The notes beneath the pieces were generated by a model that ran no database searches, was not told the DNA's origin, and saw only the letters and a list, made by a program, of their open reading frames with translations. A stretch of DNA of 64,000 nt from Haliclystus octoradiatus (taxonomy: Eukaryota > Cnidaria > Staurozoa > Stauromedusae > Haliclystidae): positions 18,599,936 to 18,663,935 of the forward strand of contig OU744448.1 of assembly GCA_916610825.1 (NCBI GenBank), given 5' to 3'. Position numbers and translations under genes: made by a program. Of the stretch, positions 10,244-23,400 are shown in pieces. Numbering within the stretch: the first letter of the stretch is position 1; every line of letters starts with the position of its first letter.

Positions 10244-13167
10244 ATAAATTACTGATTGTTAAAGTTTTAGTGAATGGTAGTGCTGCTCGTGCATTGGTTG
10301 ATACTGGTTGTACATCCACTATTATTAGCTCTACAATTTATAATAATTATTCAAAGTCAATGATGAATGGCGGCGCTATTGTAATGATGAATGGACAGTC
10401 TACTCCGATAATTGGACGTGGTAAGGTAATGATACACTATGATGATTTTACGAGTAATGTGTTATGTTTGGTAGTGAACGATTTAATGAGCGATATTGAT
10501 ATGATTTTGGGATTGGATGTGATTACCCTTATGGGGGGTTTAAAAATTATGGGAAATGGGGCGTTTGTTCTTGGTAACGTGTGTTGTGCAACTGATGTGA
10601 TTTCAGAGGACATGAGCGTGTCGAAGGGTGGTGTTGTAGAAATAAATGATGATAATGTTTCTGCAAAGTTTGAAAGTGACGTTTGGACTGTAGCGTGGAA
10701 GTGGATCGACGATTGTGCGCCAGAAGTACTGGATAATACGATAGGATTTTATGGTAATGATGATATGACAAAATTTGAATTTGAAAAAACATTAGATTCA
10801 TGGATCGATCAATCATATTTAATACCTTATGATGAGGGTAAGATGGGGCCACCGAAAGGATTGATTCCGATGTTTGCTGTAGTTCAAATTAATAAAAAAA
10901 AGGTTCGGCCAGTATTCGATTTCCGTGAAATGAATGAATCGGTGTCAATTTATTCGGGGGCAAGTGATATCTGTTTGGATAAATTGCGATCGTGGCGTCG
11001 TTGTGGGGTAAAATGCGGCATTGTAGATTTAAAAGATGCTTATTTGCAGCTTAGGGTCGATCCATCATTATGGCCATATCAAACCATTAAACATAAGGGG
11101 CAGTTGTGGTGTTTGACTAGAATGGGGTTTAGTCTAAATGTGGCACCGATGATTATGACTACCATTTTAAACAAAGTATTATCCTTAGATTCTACTGTAA
11201 GAGAAGGTGCAGACTCTTATGTTGATGACATCTATGTAAATGAAGATATTATTAATTGCGATGATGTTATAAATCATTTATCTAAGTTTGGTCTCAAATG
11301 TAAACCAGCAGAAAGATTGAATACAAAAGACGTCGTAAGAGTATTAGGATTAAATGTTATAAAAGATGAAAACAAGCTGGTATGGAAAAGGGCTAATGAA
11401 TTATGTATTGATGGGATAATGTTTAATACTTTAACAAAACGTGAGTTATTTTCACTGTGTGGTCGTTTTACAGGAGTTAACCCAATATGTGGATGGCTAC
11501 GTATAGCAGTATCTTATTTAAAAAAGATTGCCTCACCAACGGATTGGGATGATGTATTACCTGAAAATATAATTGGTTATGTTAAAGAGTTATGCAAACG
11601 TCTAATTGGTAATGATCCAGCTTATGGTAGATGGGATATCAATTCTACTGTAAAAGGAAATCTTTGGTGTGATGCTAGCTCAATTGCCTTGGGCGTCTGT
11701 TTACAAATTGAAAATGAAATTGTAGAAGATGCGTGTTGGTTAAGAAAGGATGAAAAGCATATTAATTTAGCAGAATTGGACGCAGTTTTAAAAGGTTTAA
11801 CTTTAGCGGTAGTATGGAAATTAAAAGAAATTACTATATTTACTGATTCTGCTGTTGTACATGGCTGGTTATTAAATACACTGTCTCCAAGAAAACGGGT
11901 GAAATCAAAGGCAACTGGTGAGTTATTAATTCGTAGGAGACTAGAGTTATTTAAAGATATTGTTCATGATTACGAATTATCAGTATCAGTTACTCTTGTT
12001 CGGTCTGATGTGAACATTGCAGATAAATTAACAAGAGTACCTACACATTGGTTAAAAGGGAAACATATCAATTATCTTGAAAATAGTAACACTGAGGTTT
12101 CTTCGACAAATGTTTCTGCTTCTGCAGATGAAAATGTAACTAATTTGTATGATTTGCATAAGATTGTTCATACAGGGGCAAGAGCTTTAATGTATTTAGC
12201 TGATGAAGTTGGAGTACAATCGACAGAGAAAGATGCCAGAGAAGTAATTACGAATTGCAATGAATGTCAGTCAATCGACCCGCATCCGATTCAATGGCAG
12301 AAAGGATCGTTAGATGTGGAAGATAATTGGTACCGCTTAGCAATTGACGTTACAAAATATGAAAGGGATAAGTATTTATCTATGATAGACTGTGGACCAT
12401 CACGATTTTGCATTTGGCGTAAGATCCGCAATGAAGGAGATGCAGAAATGATTAAACAATTAAAGTATGTATTTATGGAACGAGGACCACCAGACGAATT
12501 AATGTTGGATAATTACAGTTCATTTAAGTCAAAAGACTTTACTGCATTTTGTAAATCATGGAATATTAATGTAGTACCTAGAGCAGCATATTATCCAGCT
12601 GGAAATGGTATTATTGAAAGGAATCATCGCACTATAAAACGTTTAGCATCAAGAGGGAGTTATTCTATTGAGGAAGCTATATATTGGTATAACAATTTAC
12701 CTTCGGACGGTCGCACTGTTGCCCCAGCAAATGTCATCTATGATTATAAAGCGCGTTTAAAAATTGTACCATCTACAAGTAATGTCACTAAACCACTCGC
12801 CCAAAAAATGTACAGAGAAGGTGATCTAGTATGGGTAAAGCCTGATATTTCTGTACGGTGCAATGTCAAATGGAAACCTGGTGTCGTAATATGTATACAA
12901 TCTTCTACAAAGGTTTTGGTTCAAATTGGAGAATACGAAAGTTTGAGACATGTTTCGCATTTACGTAAACGTTACGAAGATGACAATTTTGATGATGGAA
13001 ATATTATTTATCAAGATGAACCAGTATTAAATAACGATGATATAAATTCTTCTTATAGTTCATCTGACGATGATGATGATAATGAAGTTGTAAAGAATTT
13101 AAATGTACGCAGATCACAAAGAATTGTTAACCCACCTGATCGGTATGGTTTTGATATAGACAATTGA
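10187..13167 (+). CDS. pol: Pol polyprotein: protease, RT, RNase H, integrase
   Basis: An open frame without interruption, probably made as a Gag-Pol fusion by -1 frameshifting at 10186. The ATG at 10129 is upstream of that site and unlikely to be used. With residues counted from 10129: protease DTG at 58-60 (ALVDTGCTSTII); RT with VRPVFDFREMN, GIVDLKDAYLQL and YVDD at 364-367; RNase H with D515 (WCDASS), E549 (LAELDA) and D573 (FTDSAV); integrase with D740 (AIDVT), D794 (LDNYSSF) and E830 (GIIERNHR), exactly 35 residues between the last two. The tail is acidic (SSSDDDDDNE) and then basic (NVRRSQRIVNPPDRYGF), as in many Gypsy integrases. The HHCC finger before the integrase core is poorly visible: only CNECQS is clear. 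Confidence 0.92.
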
Positions 13168-13256
13168 GAATTATGTTTTCATCTTATGCTGATCATTGAT
13201 ATGTAATACAAAAATAATAATAATAAAGGAGTTAAGATTTAGAAATCTTGGAGGCA

Positions 13257-13681
13257 TGTGCCTTTATCTGTTATTATAATTTTAGTTGAGGGCCGTTATG
13301 TTTGATTTGCCTCGTTTGTGATATTAGTTAATACATTGTTAATGGAATAGGCAGGTTGACGTCATACATGTTAACGCGGGTGTATACGTAGCTTGCATGA
13401 TAATAAAATGCGGAACATAGATGACGGTAGATTGAAAGTGTTCCCGTGTTAATAGTTTAATGTTTAATAATAGTTTAGCTTGAATGTGTTTATTCAGTAT
13501 CATGTAAAATTGTTCCTGTCTTAATGACTTTGTTTTGTATTTTTATTATTTGGACTTTAGCATTGACGTAAATAGAATATAGTATAAATAGAGAGTAATT
13601 TGTAAGTAGTTGAGTGAGTTTTTGGTGTTCTTGAGTGAAGAATAAATTGGGAAAATTATTGATTGTGTGTTAATTGCTACA
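13257..13681 (+). repeat. 3' LTR
   Basis: Same length as the 5' LTR, with about five substitutions (for example TTCAG/TTTAG and CCGTA/CAGTA). Just upstream, AAGATTTAGAAATCTT (13235-13250) is a small perfect hairpin; the polypurine tract is not obvious. Confidence 0.92.
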
Positions 13682-13686
13682 ACCTG
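13682..13686 (+). repeat. 5-bp target site duplication, right
   Basis: ACCTG, the match of 9070-9074. Confidence 0.9.
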
Positions 13687-13916
13687 AAATTGATTTCCAG
13701 AAAGCCATTGGTGAATACGAGTTTAATGTTGTTACGACTTCTAATTTTGCTTATGACAGTTTGCTGATTATGCTGTCTAATAAGTCAAAGGCGAGGAAAT
13801 ACATTTGTGGTCTGGAACAACTCCATGAGTCTGTGGCTTATCCAGCTGAAAATTGTATGTTTTTCTACTGCATTGCTGTTCTAAAGCAATTTTTACACGT
13901 AAATGGTAAAAGCTAG
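13687..13916 (+). pseudogene. Unknown coding repeat, 3' part
   Basis: Continues the interrupted coding sequence from before 9070: after the duplicated ACCTG the frame reads PEIDFQKAIGEYEFNVV, then YDSLLIMLSNKSKARKYICG, and stops at 13914. The homologous join to the left part requires a frame change, so the host sequence was probably already broken. Function unknown. Confidence 0.4.
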
Positions 13917-15520
13917 AATCATATGAGTTCAACTAATATTGAAAGTAAATTTTATAAACGTGGATCAACTTACAGCTGATTCGTTTGATGACGTAAGTAT
14001 TATATATGATTGATGTTTTATCGCTGACGAATGACTTCATTTTCACTGTGTTTTAGCCATAGCCTGACAGTCAATAATACATTGTTCGCTGTCCCTTGTT
14101 CATCAACTTTTAACTTTGATTTTTGATCACTGATTTTTGTTGAAATAAAGGTACAGTAGTTGAATGCTGATGTTTTCAAGATTTGAAGTGACTAAAAGTT
14201 TGTGTTTTCCGTTTTCTCTCTGAAGGAAATTACACCTCATGAGACAATCTGACAAATACAGTTGATATATGTTCTTAACAATTTACGTCTTTCAGAGGAC
14301 TTTGCAGGCACACTTACAAACGACATTCGGCTGGAAGTATTGTGGTGGCATCTGACGATGCATTTATTATGTATGACAGAGTAAGGCAGGCATTACAAAA
14401 GACAATCGATATAGCTAATCTTTGCTATTCCGACGAAATCCGAAATCAATTTCTAGATTTGAAGCCGAAATGAACATTGTGTTAAAGTTGGTGCTAACCT
14501 TTTAGCAGTGATTATTTTATTGACAGAGTTTTGAAATTGTTTTCTCAATATATCTGACAGTACTGAGTCTGCGCTTGCATACTGAGTCTGCACCTTCGGT
14601 AGGGCGACATCGTCTACATTACTTTACTACTGAGTCTGAATCTGGCTTAACACAAAATAAATCTTTAACCAATAGAGATATGCACTTGGTAAAATATCTG
14701 GCAGGGCATTTCTGTCATAGAATTTTATGGTAAATTAAGAAAGAAAATGTAAACAAAGATTTGCTAGAGTTTCTTAGAAATTGTAAGACAGAGGATGGAC
14801 AACAGCTAGGTATATGCAAAGGACGAAGGTGACATGTGGGAAATGAAGAAGAATGTGATAAGAGTTTTTACGTCTGTTGAGTTGCAGCTCAAAACTGAAA
14901 CAGCAGCACATTCAAATCACATAATAATAACATCTTAACTACTATTGTTCGACCAGTGATTTCAAATCTAAAAGAAATAGCTTTAGAAATAGACAAAGCT
15001 TGTGACCTAGTAGAGCAACTATTGGGTCTATATGTTGGAATTCGTTGTCATTCTTACAGTGAAAATATTAAACAGAGTTCTCTTGCTACAAAAAAGCGAT
15101 CATTAAGAAAAACACTAAAACAATAAAACCTCAAATTAAATTAAACAAAAATGCATCACCTTAATATGTAATATTGATTTATAACCAAAATGTCATAATA
15201 AAGATTTATTGAATAATAATTTATATATTTTCATTCACTCGGTTGCTTTTGAAACATTTCTAGCAATAGGAGATACAGTGTACTATGATTTAGCGATATT
15301 ATCATGATAACCTGATTTAAAAAGAGTTGGGTTATCTTGGCTTCTGCCAACCGCTTTTTTTCTTCCAAAATATATTTCTAGATTGTCTTGGCAAAACTTC
15401 TCACTTAAAACATAACTTAATTTTACTCCATTGTCCAAAAGGTACGGAATTAACTGAGTGACCGAATATATTGTGATTTCCCGCTAAACACCTGACGTCA
15501 TTCCGACAAAATCCTACCTA
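13917..15520. other. No recognised gene; weak coding-like patches
   Basis: A plus-strand frame from about 14911 to TAA at 15124 (it includes NLKEIALEIDKACDLVEQLL) looks protein-like, but I cannot assign it and it has no clear start. It may belong to the same unknown coding repeat. The phrase ACTGAGTCTG occurs three times around 14562-14637, flanking a SINE tail. Confidence 0.3.
14589..14632 (+). mobile_element. Tail-only fragment of the SINE
   Basis: GCACCTTCGGTAGGGCGACA followed by TCGTCTACATTACTTTA matches the 3' tail of the SINE copies at 19352 and 26533. The head and body are absent. Confidence 0.6.
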
Positions 15521-15524
15521 CATG

Positions 15525-16145
15525 CGAGTCGGAGTTGGGCGGAACATGGCCGGAGCTCCATCGAATTTTGGTCGGAGAAATTTGATTGGTCGGAACCCCG
15601 TCCAAAATTTGTCTGAAAATTTGCCGGTCGGAAATACTGCGTCGGGATTTGACCGGAGCCCGATCTGAAAGTTATTCCTTAACATTTATCGAGACATCAG
15701 ATCAATACCCCTAAATGTCAATACCTTAGCAAAGACATTGAATAATGTATAGTCTAGCGAAATGCGAGGACACTTGTTCAATTGTATATTAGTAAAGAAC
15801 ATAAGTTTCTAAATTATCATTAATATAATATAGCATTATTAATAATTGATTAATTTTACACATAAATTTACTGTTGCTGCTCTGTCTACATGTTATTGTT
15901 TTATTTATAAACATCCATTTTATTTGTTATCAAAACGAGGCTTCTTGATGCTACTTTAGAGGAACGGGATTGGATATCCGTATTGACGGTATCAGCACAC
16001 ATTTTATTCAGAGTTGGTCTGAACTTGGATGGAATTAGGTACAAATTTGATCGGAGAATTATAGTTTCGGTCGAAATTTAGTCAGAAATGCGTTGAAATT
16101 CGGCAGGAAATTAGTCAAAACAGGGTCGGAAAATTTGGTGGGAAA
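15525..16145. repeat. TCGGA-rich degenerate repeat
   Basis: Two clusters (15530-15670 and 16010-16140) of degenerate repeats around GGTCGGAAATTTGGTCGGAA, separated by ordinary AT-rich sequence. They may be the two ends of one non-autonomous element. No coding potential. Confidence 0.45.
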
Positions 16146-16758
16146 GACCTATTGTAGTGTCTCCAGAACTTCGTCTTTCCAACCAAATCTTCCGAGGTCA
16201 TTTCCACTCCGAAACGACGTAATGTGCTTACTGGGTTGCAATCCTTGATGTGTTTGACCACAATATTTTTGTGAGCAGCTTTGACATTCCTCTTTTTCTT
16301 AGATTGACAATTTTCAAAATAACCTCCAAGCAATTGAGGAAATCTTTAAGCAGCCACTTAAACGTTAGATCAGTTGATGATGTGTATGGTTCTAGTTGAG
16401 ACTTTCTATTTCTTATATATTCTTGCTTGTTGCTCATATTTAGGGAATCAAAGAACCTATCCATCATGTGCAAAATGTGGCAGTCACAACCTCAATACTA
16501 TCCTCTGAACCTAAAGACTGGAAAACATTGAAACACTTGAACTTAGATTTTGTACTACCAATCTGACATTCACTCTGGAGTAAGGTTTCAGGTTTACATG
16601 TTGATGTGTTAATTTTGGTAATAATTTGAATCCACATTCTAGATCTTCACTATGTAAATTGCTGGAGAAGGTATCAACTTCATTCCACATCAACCTTGAT
16701 GTTGTACAAGACTGATACAAACAATTTCGAGCTGTTTGAATCAAGTGAGGTGCATCAG
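16146..16758. other. No recognised gene
   Basis: Minus-strand open frames here are short and match nothing I know; no splice-supported exon was found. Confidence 0.35.
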
Positions 16759-17059
<301 letters not shown>

Positions 17060-17317
17060 GGAAGGAAGGAAGCTAGACGATACAGATTTGGGGTTTTATG
17101 AACAGAGCCATTGGCTGTCGAACCAGTCATATCACCATGAAAACTGAAAAAGTTACAATTCGATGGGGCTCTGTCACCAACAGTAGCCACTACTCTCAAA
17201 CAACATGTTGCTTCCAAAATGCCCACTGCCTTCCAAAATAGGGTGAATAACTGTATTCCAGTAACTCATGTGGTAGAAAAAAATGTTGCAAAGCTGTAGA
17301 ATAAAGAGTTTATACAC

Positions 17318-17323
17318 TTTATT
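17318..17323 (-). terminator. Poly(A) signal of the RMDN gene
   Basis: AATAAA on the minus strand, about 112 bases after the proposed stop codon at 17435. It supports the terminal exon. Confidence 0.55.
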
Positions 17324-17434
17324 AGGAGTACTAAGATGTGGGTTGCAAGCTGATCTTCGGCTTTTACAAGACTATATGTAGTATCAACATCACAAAGAAC
17401 AACAAATAAAATTAATTCCCCAGAGTTTTTTTCC

Positions 17435-17485
17435 CTAAGCAAGTTCTTCCTGTACTTTCATTTCATCTAATGAAATTTTAATGTG
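17435..17485 (-). CDS. RMDN-like gene, exon 10 (terminal)
   Basis: Follows the acceptor TTGTGAACAG, joins exon 9 in phase 0 and encodes HIKISLDEMKVQEELA before TAG. An acidic, helical C-terminus suits the family, and a poly(A) signal follows. It is short and weakly conserved, so an alternative last exon is possible. Confidence 0.55.
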   Translation of the reverse strand, partial: HIKISLDEMKVQEELA

Positions 17486-20400
17486 CTGTTCACAATCCAA
17501 ACAGCAAAAAAATACGAAGCTGTCTAGTTTAGACGTTTGCTGGCTGCTTTTAGTTCATCTGTCAATCCAAGATTGTATTGCTATTTAACTTGCTGGTTAT
17601 TGCTTAACCTGTTCTTGTATTGAGCTTGTTATATTTGTGTGCAGTGCTGCATTGGGCTCTCGCAAAGGTGTCCTCAGCAGTGCTACGTCGGTTCAAATTC
17701 TATCACCAGAAGACCACCCTGCACTTGTTAAAGAACTGGCACAAGAAGTAGTGCAGTCTGTTGAAGGTTTCAAAATGTTTCACATGAAATTCTCCCTTTC
17801 AGCAATATAAAATGTACCTACGATAACTGATAAATGAGTAGTTCCTCAAAGCAGCTCGTTTGATCGACAATCGACAAAGCTGGTACATTAGCAGGCAGTA
17901 GTTTACTCAGCAGTAAAAGTGAAGAACTGATCTGGAAAAGTTTGAAATATTTGCTGACAATCTTCACCTCTCAAACATTATCTTTTCAGATTTGCACGAA
18001 TCGAACAAATGGTAAGCAGAACTTTCAATTTCCGCATAAAATTATCAGCCCTGTATACAGTAATGTACCACAGTAATTTATATAGTAACGTATTCCAAAG
18101 AGTTGTATTCAACGTTTCTGAGGGATGACTTAATGTGTGTCTATGTTAGAAAAACTACTGTGGAAACGCACCAAATTTAGTGTGGCATCTGTCTCAGGTG
18201 AAAGCTACAATTTGTCCATATTTGGAATCATTTCACATGGAATATATGAGAGTTGAATTATATAAAATTTTAGCGATGATTACAGAGTCATTATGAGCAA
18301 ATAAGTAAAAAATTATTACGACCATGATCAGAATATATTGCATGTTATTGAAATAGCATTATATATTACCTCGTCTGATTTTGAGGGGAGATCTCTGCCA
18401 ATCAACAGCCATTCCTTAGCTTCTTTGTAGCAACTTTTCTGATAGTAACACTAGAGGAAAACAATAAAAGATAGTACTGTGTTTAGGTTACATTCCGATG
18501 TGCTGATATCCAACGCTTTGGTTTGGAGTCTTAACTTGATATCCTTAAAGCAGACGCTTTACAAATGAATGGTGAAACTGTTAAAATTATTCACAGAATG
18601 AAATATGTTAAAAATGGTTAGTAGGCCTATAGTTACGTTCAAATATTTAGATATAGATAGATAGCTAGTTTTTTCTTAAGCTGTAATTAAAATCCATTTA
18701 AAGATTGTTCTTTTTTTCAAATATGTAATAAAATATCACTGTAAATAGAATTTTACTACCTTTAAACAAATTTCCAGTTTATTGATTAATTTTGTATAAT
18801 AAACATGGATATATTAAGATGTATTACCGGTAAGCTGATTGAGAATAAGAAGTCGAACTTGAGTTGAGGCAATGTTGGGTTTATCTAGGAACCCCACTCA
18901 ACATTTGCTCAACACGACCTCAACAATGTTGAGCCGTGTAGAGCACTTGTTGAGTAAATGTTGCGTAGGGTGGCTAAATGAGCACAACATTTTCTCAACA
19001 CAGCTCAACATTGTTGAGCAAATGTTGCGTTTAAATTAGCCGGGGCTTTACAAATCTAACATGTATGATAATCATTACTGCTTTACAAATTCCAAAATAT
19101 TTTGTTTGGTTATGAATCACTATAGTGATACATCAAAATGCTAACAAAATGTTAAAACTGCCCTGAACATTATCCTATAATTTTATACAAAAATAGCTTA
19201 CTACTCTGACTGTACTCCAAATTGCTGGATAACAAATTTATTGTACTACAAAAGATCCTTCTTTCTCTTATTCTCCTCTCTTTCTTTCAACTTGCATGCC
19301 CCATTTCTCTTCTCCTTTCCTCTTTTTCTCTCCCCCCCTCCTATAGTAAGATCCCCTTAGCTTAGCTCAAATGGCAGAGCAATTGGACTTGAGATCTGAA
19401 CATATCTGGTTGAGTGTGGTTCAAATTCCCCTAAGAACAACATAGCCTTGACTTTATCTAAAAACATCAAATGAGTTCAATTGTTGATGGCGGACGGAAT
19501 GCTCCATTGCATTGTGAGTAGCTGTGTTGCATTGTTGCGCATTGAATATCAAGACTTATCAATGAAATATGATTAATCTGATCTGCAGTGTCGTGGTTGA
19601 GATCAATAAAGAGCATTTACAATCATTTTTCTTAGCAAAAAAGCCACTCATCTAGAAATAGAAGAGTTGTACGGGTGCCTTAGGGAGGACAAGACCGTCC
19701 TAATTACTTTTTATGGCCTTAAAGCAGTGAGATTATTAAAAGAGAAGAAAACGTTCTTAATTTTCACACTATGTATTGATATACCAAATGAAAATGTAGA
19801 CAGTCATGTGCTGATCTGAATTGATAATATACCTACATACAATTGAATGTGATATCCTTTACTTAACTGGAAATTATTTTATCCATTGAAGTCCACATCA
19901 CCACATGTTACCCTACACTTCTGAACCAACAACATCAATGTTATTCAAAATTCAATACAATATCTGTGATTATTTGTCTTTGAAGAATTATATGAACTGT
20001 GGATGGGATCTCAACAATTTGAGATAATGAAGATGAACTGAAATTGGAGTGATCGAATTCAAACCACCGTTAAACATGATTAAAAACTGATCATACAGTA
20101 CATGGCGAACAACATAGCATAAACTCCCAGAAACAGATACTATATCCACAATCCAATATTTACCTTCCCAATAAACATGGTATTGGTCTTCCAAAACCCT
20201 GGATTTAACTTTTCAGCCTGAGAGAAAGAATGAAATAGAAAAAAATTAAGTTGGAGCAACATGTTTTGAAACAATGACTTTTCAACGCCATTTCAATAAT
20301 ATTGCAGAGATTTAATAAAGAATCAATTTCTATATGTTAATCCTCTTTAGATAAATTCTATTTAAAGTTACAAAAAATAGTTACGAATGACTCTCTTACT

Positions 20401-23400
20401 GCGAATTGCAGCACATGAGTGTTAAATTGTCTGTATCTCACAAACCTTTCATGGGCTTTTAACAAACAGTTCACAAAAGGTCATGGAACAGGCAATTTAC
20501 GCTCATTTACGATTTACCAACTTTTCTTGAAGTCCATAAACAAATAATGAGGTTCATTTACTCGTCAATATTTTTCAAGAAAGTAGGGATATGACTTTGG
20601 AAAAATTACAAATTAACTATTTGAACTATTTTTGTTTGAAAAATAAACCATTCATAAATTTGATCTTAAACATGCTTGTTCAAGTTTAAATCATAGCCTG
20701 TCTGTGTCATTTACTTATCTACCTTCACCTTTATTTGGACAAATTGTTCCAAGCATAGAACAGAGATGTGATTTAATATTTCTAAAACTTACATTTCAGA
20801 GAAAATAAAATAACACCCCTGGGAATAAAAGTGTTAAATTCATGAATTGCACAGGAACTGTTTATGAACTTACTGAAATGTTCAAGAATAATTCTATCAA
20901 ATTTGCTTTCAAAATTGAGCATGCATTAATCATAATGATAGAGTTGACATTTGATAGCAGTTATTAATTAGAATAATATTCTTGATTCACCTTCAAAAAA
21001 TTCTCTAAAGCTTCATCTACTGTGGCTGAAGGAGGAGAAGCATATAGAGTTGCAGCAGCTTTTCTCATATACCATGGTAGTATATAGACCTATAAAAACA
21101 GTCTGGTGAGTACACAAATTGACAAGAACATAACATCAGACTTTATATAATCATCGAATGTGATCCTGATCGCTGATTGCAGCTGTTGTGTCAGCTGACT
21201 GGGCGAAATCGTGAAATTGTGGCTTTTGGCTTCAAACTTAAATAATACCATCTGTAATTTTTCACAAAGCATTTCTATTGAAAATCCACCCTTATTCTAG
21301 TCTCTACAATGACAGCTTGTGATTTTTTAAGCCTCTTTCGTGTCTAATTACACACCAAGCAATGTTCATTTGCTAAATGCTCTACAGTATACACACACAT
21401 ATATATAGGTCTTGATTATGGTAAAGGATAACAGGTTTCTATAGTAAGAACCACAAAAGCACCAATATTAACTTTTAGTAGAAAGCATTAAAGTGTGCAA
21501 AAACAATTATAATATTCAAAGTTATTGGATTTTAGGGCAATTTAACTGAGGGCCGTCCATGAACTATGTTGACTGGGTAAATTCTAACATTGGTTTATCA
21601 ATGAGGCTTTTGAAGCTAATAAAATCATCAATTTATTCAAAATCCTGAAGTAAAATACCTCTTTGTTACTATTTCTACTTTGAGATTCTCAAATTTCCTA
21701 ACAGATAATAGACAGAGCGCCATAGAACTAAAACGGCAGGTTTCTCCGGGTAACTTCACATAAAATGTTCGTAAAAGCTATAAATACTTTCCCGTTTCTC
21801 GTTTTAGTCAAATTTTATCGTGGAGCTCACCAACGATGAATTTGTGAATCATTTCACAAAGAGAGCCCTCTTGATTCATACATTTCGAGTTTTTGTCATG
21901 TGTTTATGGATTCGCAAAATCATGGGAGAACAAAACAATCAAAGACCATGAAGCTCACATGCAGCATTTTCTCAAAACGATAAGAAGGCTTTGACAATGA
22001 ATCATGAAATATAAATTGGATTTTTGAAGGGTTCACAATAAAATTTAATTGAAACAAGAAATAGATAATTTAACAGAAGCTTCTGTGATAAACATTTGAC
22101 AGAAAAAACAATTGGTAACAACATATTGATTTTACCGAGTCTTTTGGTGTGTTTAATGTAGGTTTCAGCCTGCGAATCGCATCGAAACGAAAAGCATCTC
22201 AATTAAATTAATGAGGCAATCGGCTTTATTCGAGCAGTGACTTAAAACAGTGAACCATTTCAAACAATCACGGGTTCTTAATTTGTATTGTTGTGATAGA
22301 TGCTATCCAATTGCATGTGCTTGGTATTCTGGAATGCATTTGTGAAGGTGACAGCAAGTAAAGCCGACATAGTCTGCATCGCACAGACCCCACTGAAACT
22401 TGTATACGACGCATTGTTGATGCAGGATTTCGGGTTTCTTTTCTCTATAGTGTAAATCCTCTACCAATTTTCTGCTTCTAAAAACCGGCCTGATGTTGAT
22501 GTTGACTTTGTTGCTCAGACGGTGTAAATCTTGCCTTGAAACTTTACTAGACTTTATATCTTTAAAAGGTAAAACAATATTTACAGATTTTTCTTCCTTC
22601 AAAGTATTACTAATATTACAAGCGTTAAAATCATTAACAGCATTAAAACAGGCTTGGCTAAAATTGGCTTAACTTGGCTAAAATAGAATTAAAAACGGTA
22701 ACAGGGTATTTTAGCTTGTAAAATATAGATCTTAGACGGTGTCATTATTCTTCAAATATTCCATTGTTGGAGAAAATGTTTAAAGCGCGATTAAGCATTG
22801 TTTTGAGTAAACCAGTTTTATAGGTACCGGTATAGTAAGTTTAGGTTTTCAAAAATTATTTTAGTTCACTTGAAAATGATCACAAGTTGTGATTGAAAAG
22901 TCGTGGAAAATAAACTATTAAATATATTGTTACCGATCGTTTTTTCTGTCAAATAGGGAATTGTTCAGCATATTTTTATGAACACTTTTATGTAATTTTC
23001 AAGTTGCCCGGAGAAAGCTGCCATTTTAGTTCTGTGGCGCTCGGTCTATAATAGTAACAGAAAACAGTGGACAAGCATACATACTTTCAGAGTTCCCGGC
23101 CCCTCTAATTAAAGCTCAGATATAAGGTCTGATAAAATACTTTTGCTTCCGGGATTCAAATGCTTGCTTCCAAAGTTCAGAAATGAAAAGGCCCTAGTTA
23201 AGTTCTGAAGCATATTTTAAAATATTTATTTGACTCTAACTAGTTCAGAATATTATCTTGAATAATTCTAAACTATTTTCAATTACGAACTAATAATTTA
23301 AATATCCTCATAACTTGTTGACACTTTCTACATGATTACATTACTACACAGATTGTTGTGTGTCTCCCTCTTCCTCCTCGATTAATTAAGAATGTATTTT

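Larger units (their letters stand above)
9075..13681 (+). mobile_element. Near-intact LTR retrotransposon
   Basis: A complete element: 425-bp LTRs with TG...CA ends, a 5-bp duplication ACCTG, gag, and pol with protease, RT, RNase H and integrase in that order. The two LTRs differ at about five positions by eye, so insertion was fairly recent. Pol order and 5-bp duplication fit either Ty3/Gypsy or BEL/Pao. The YVDD box and the RNase H style (LWCDASS, then INLAELDAVLKGL) match a divergent lineage I have seen in invertebrate sequences and cannot name. No clear primer binding site complementary to a tRNA 3' end follows the 5' LTR, which is odd. Both ORFs are open, so it may be or recently was active. 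Confidence 0.92.

Noticed and set aside
22002-22202. 66-codon minus-strand ORF
   Set aside because: Overlaps the decayed C-terminus of the Penelope fragment in a different frame; not a separate gene.
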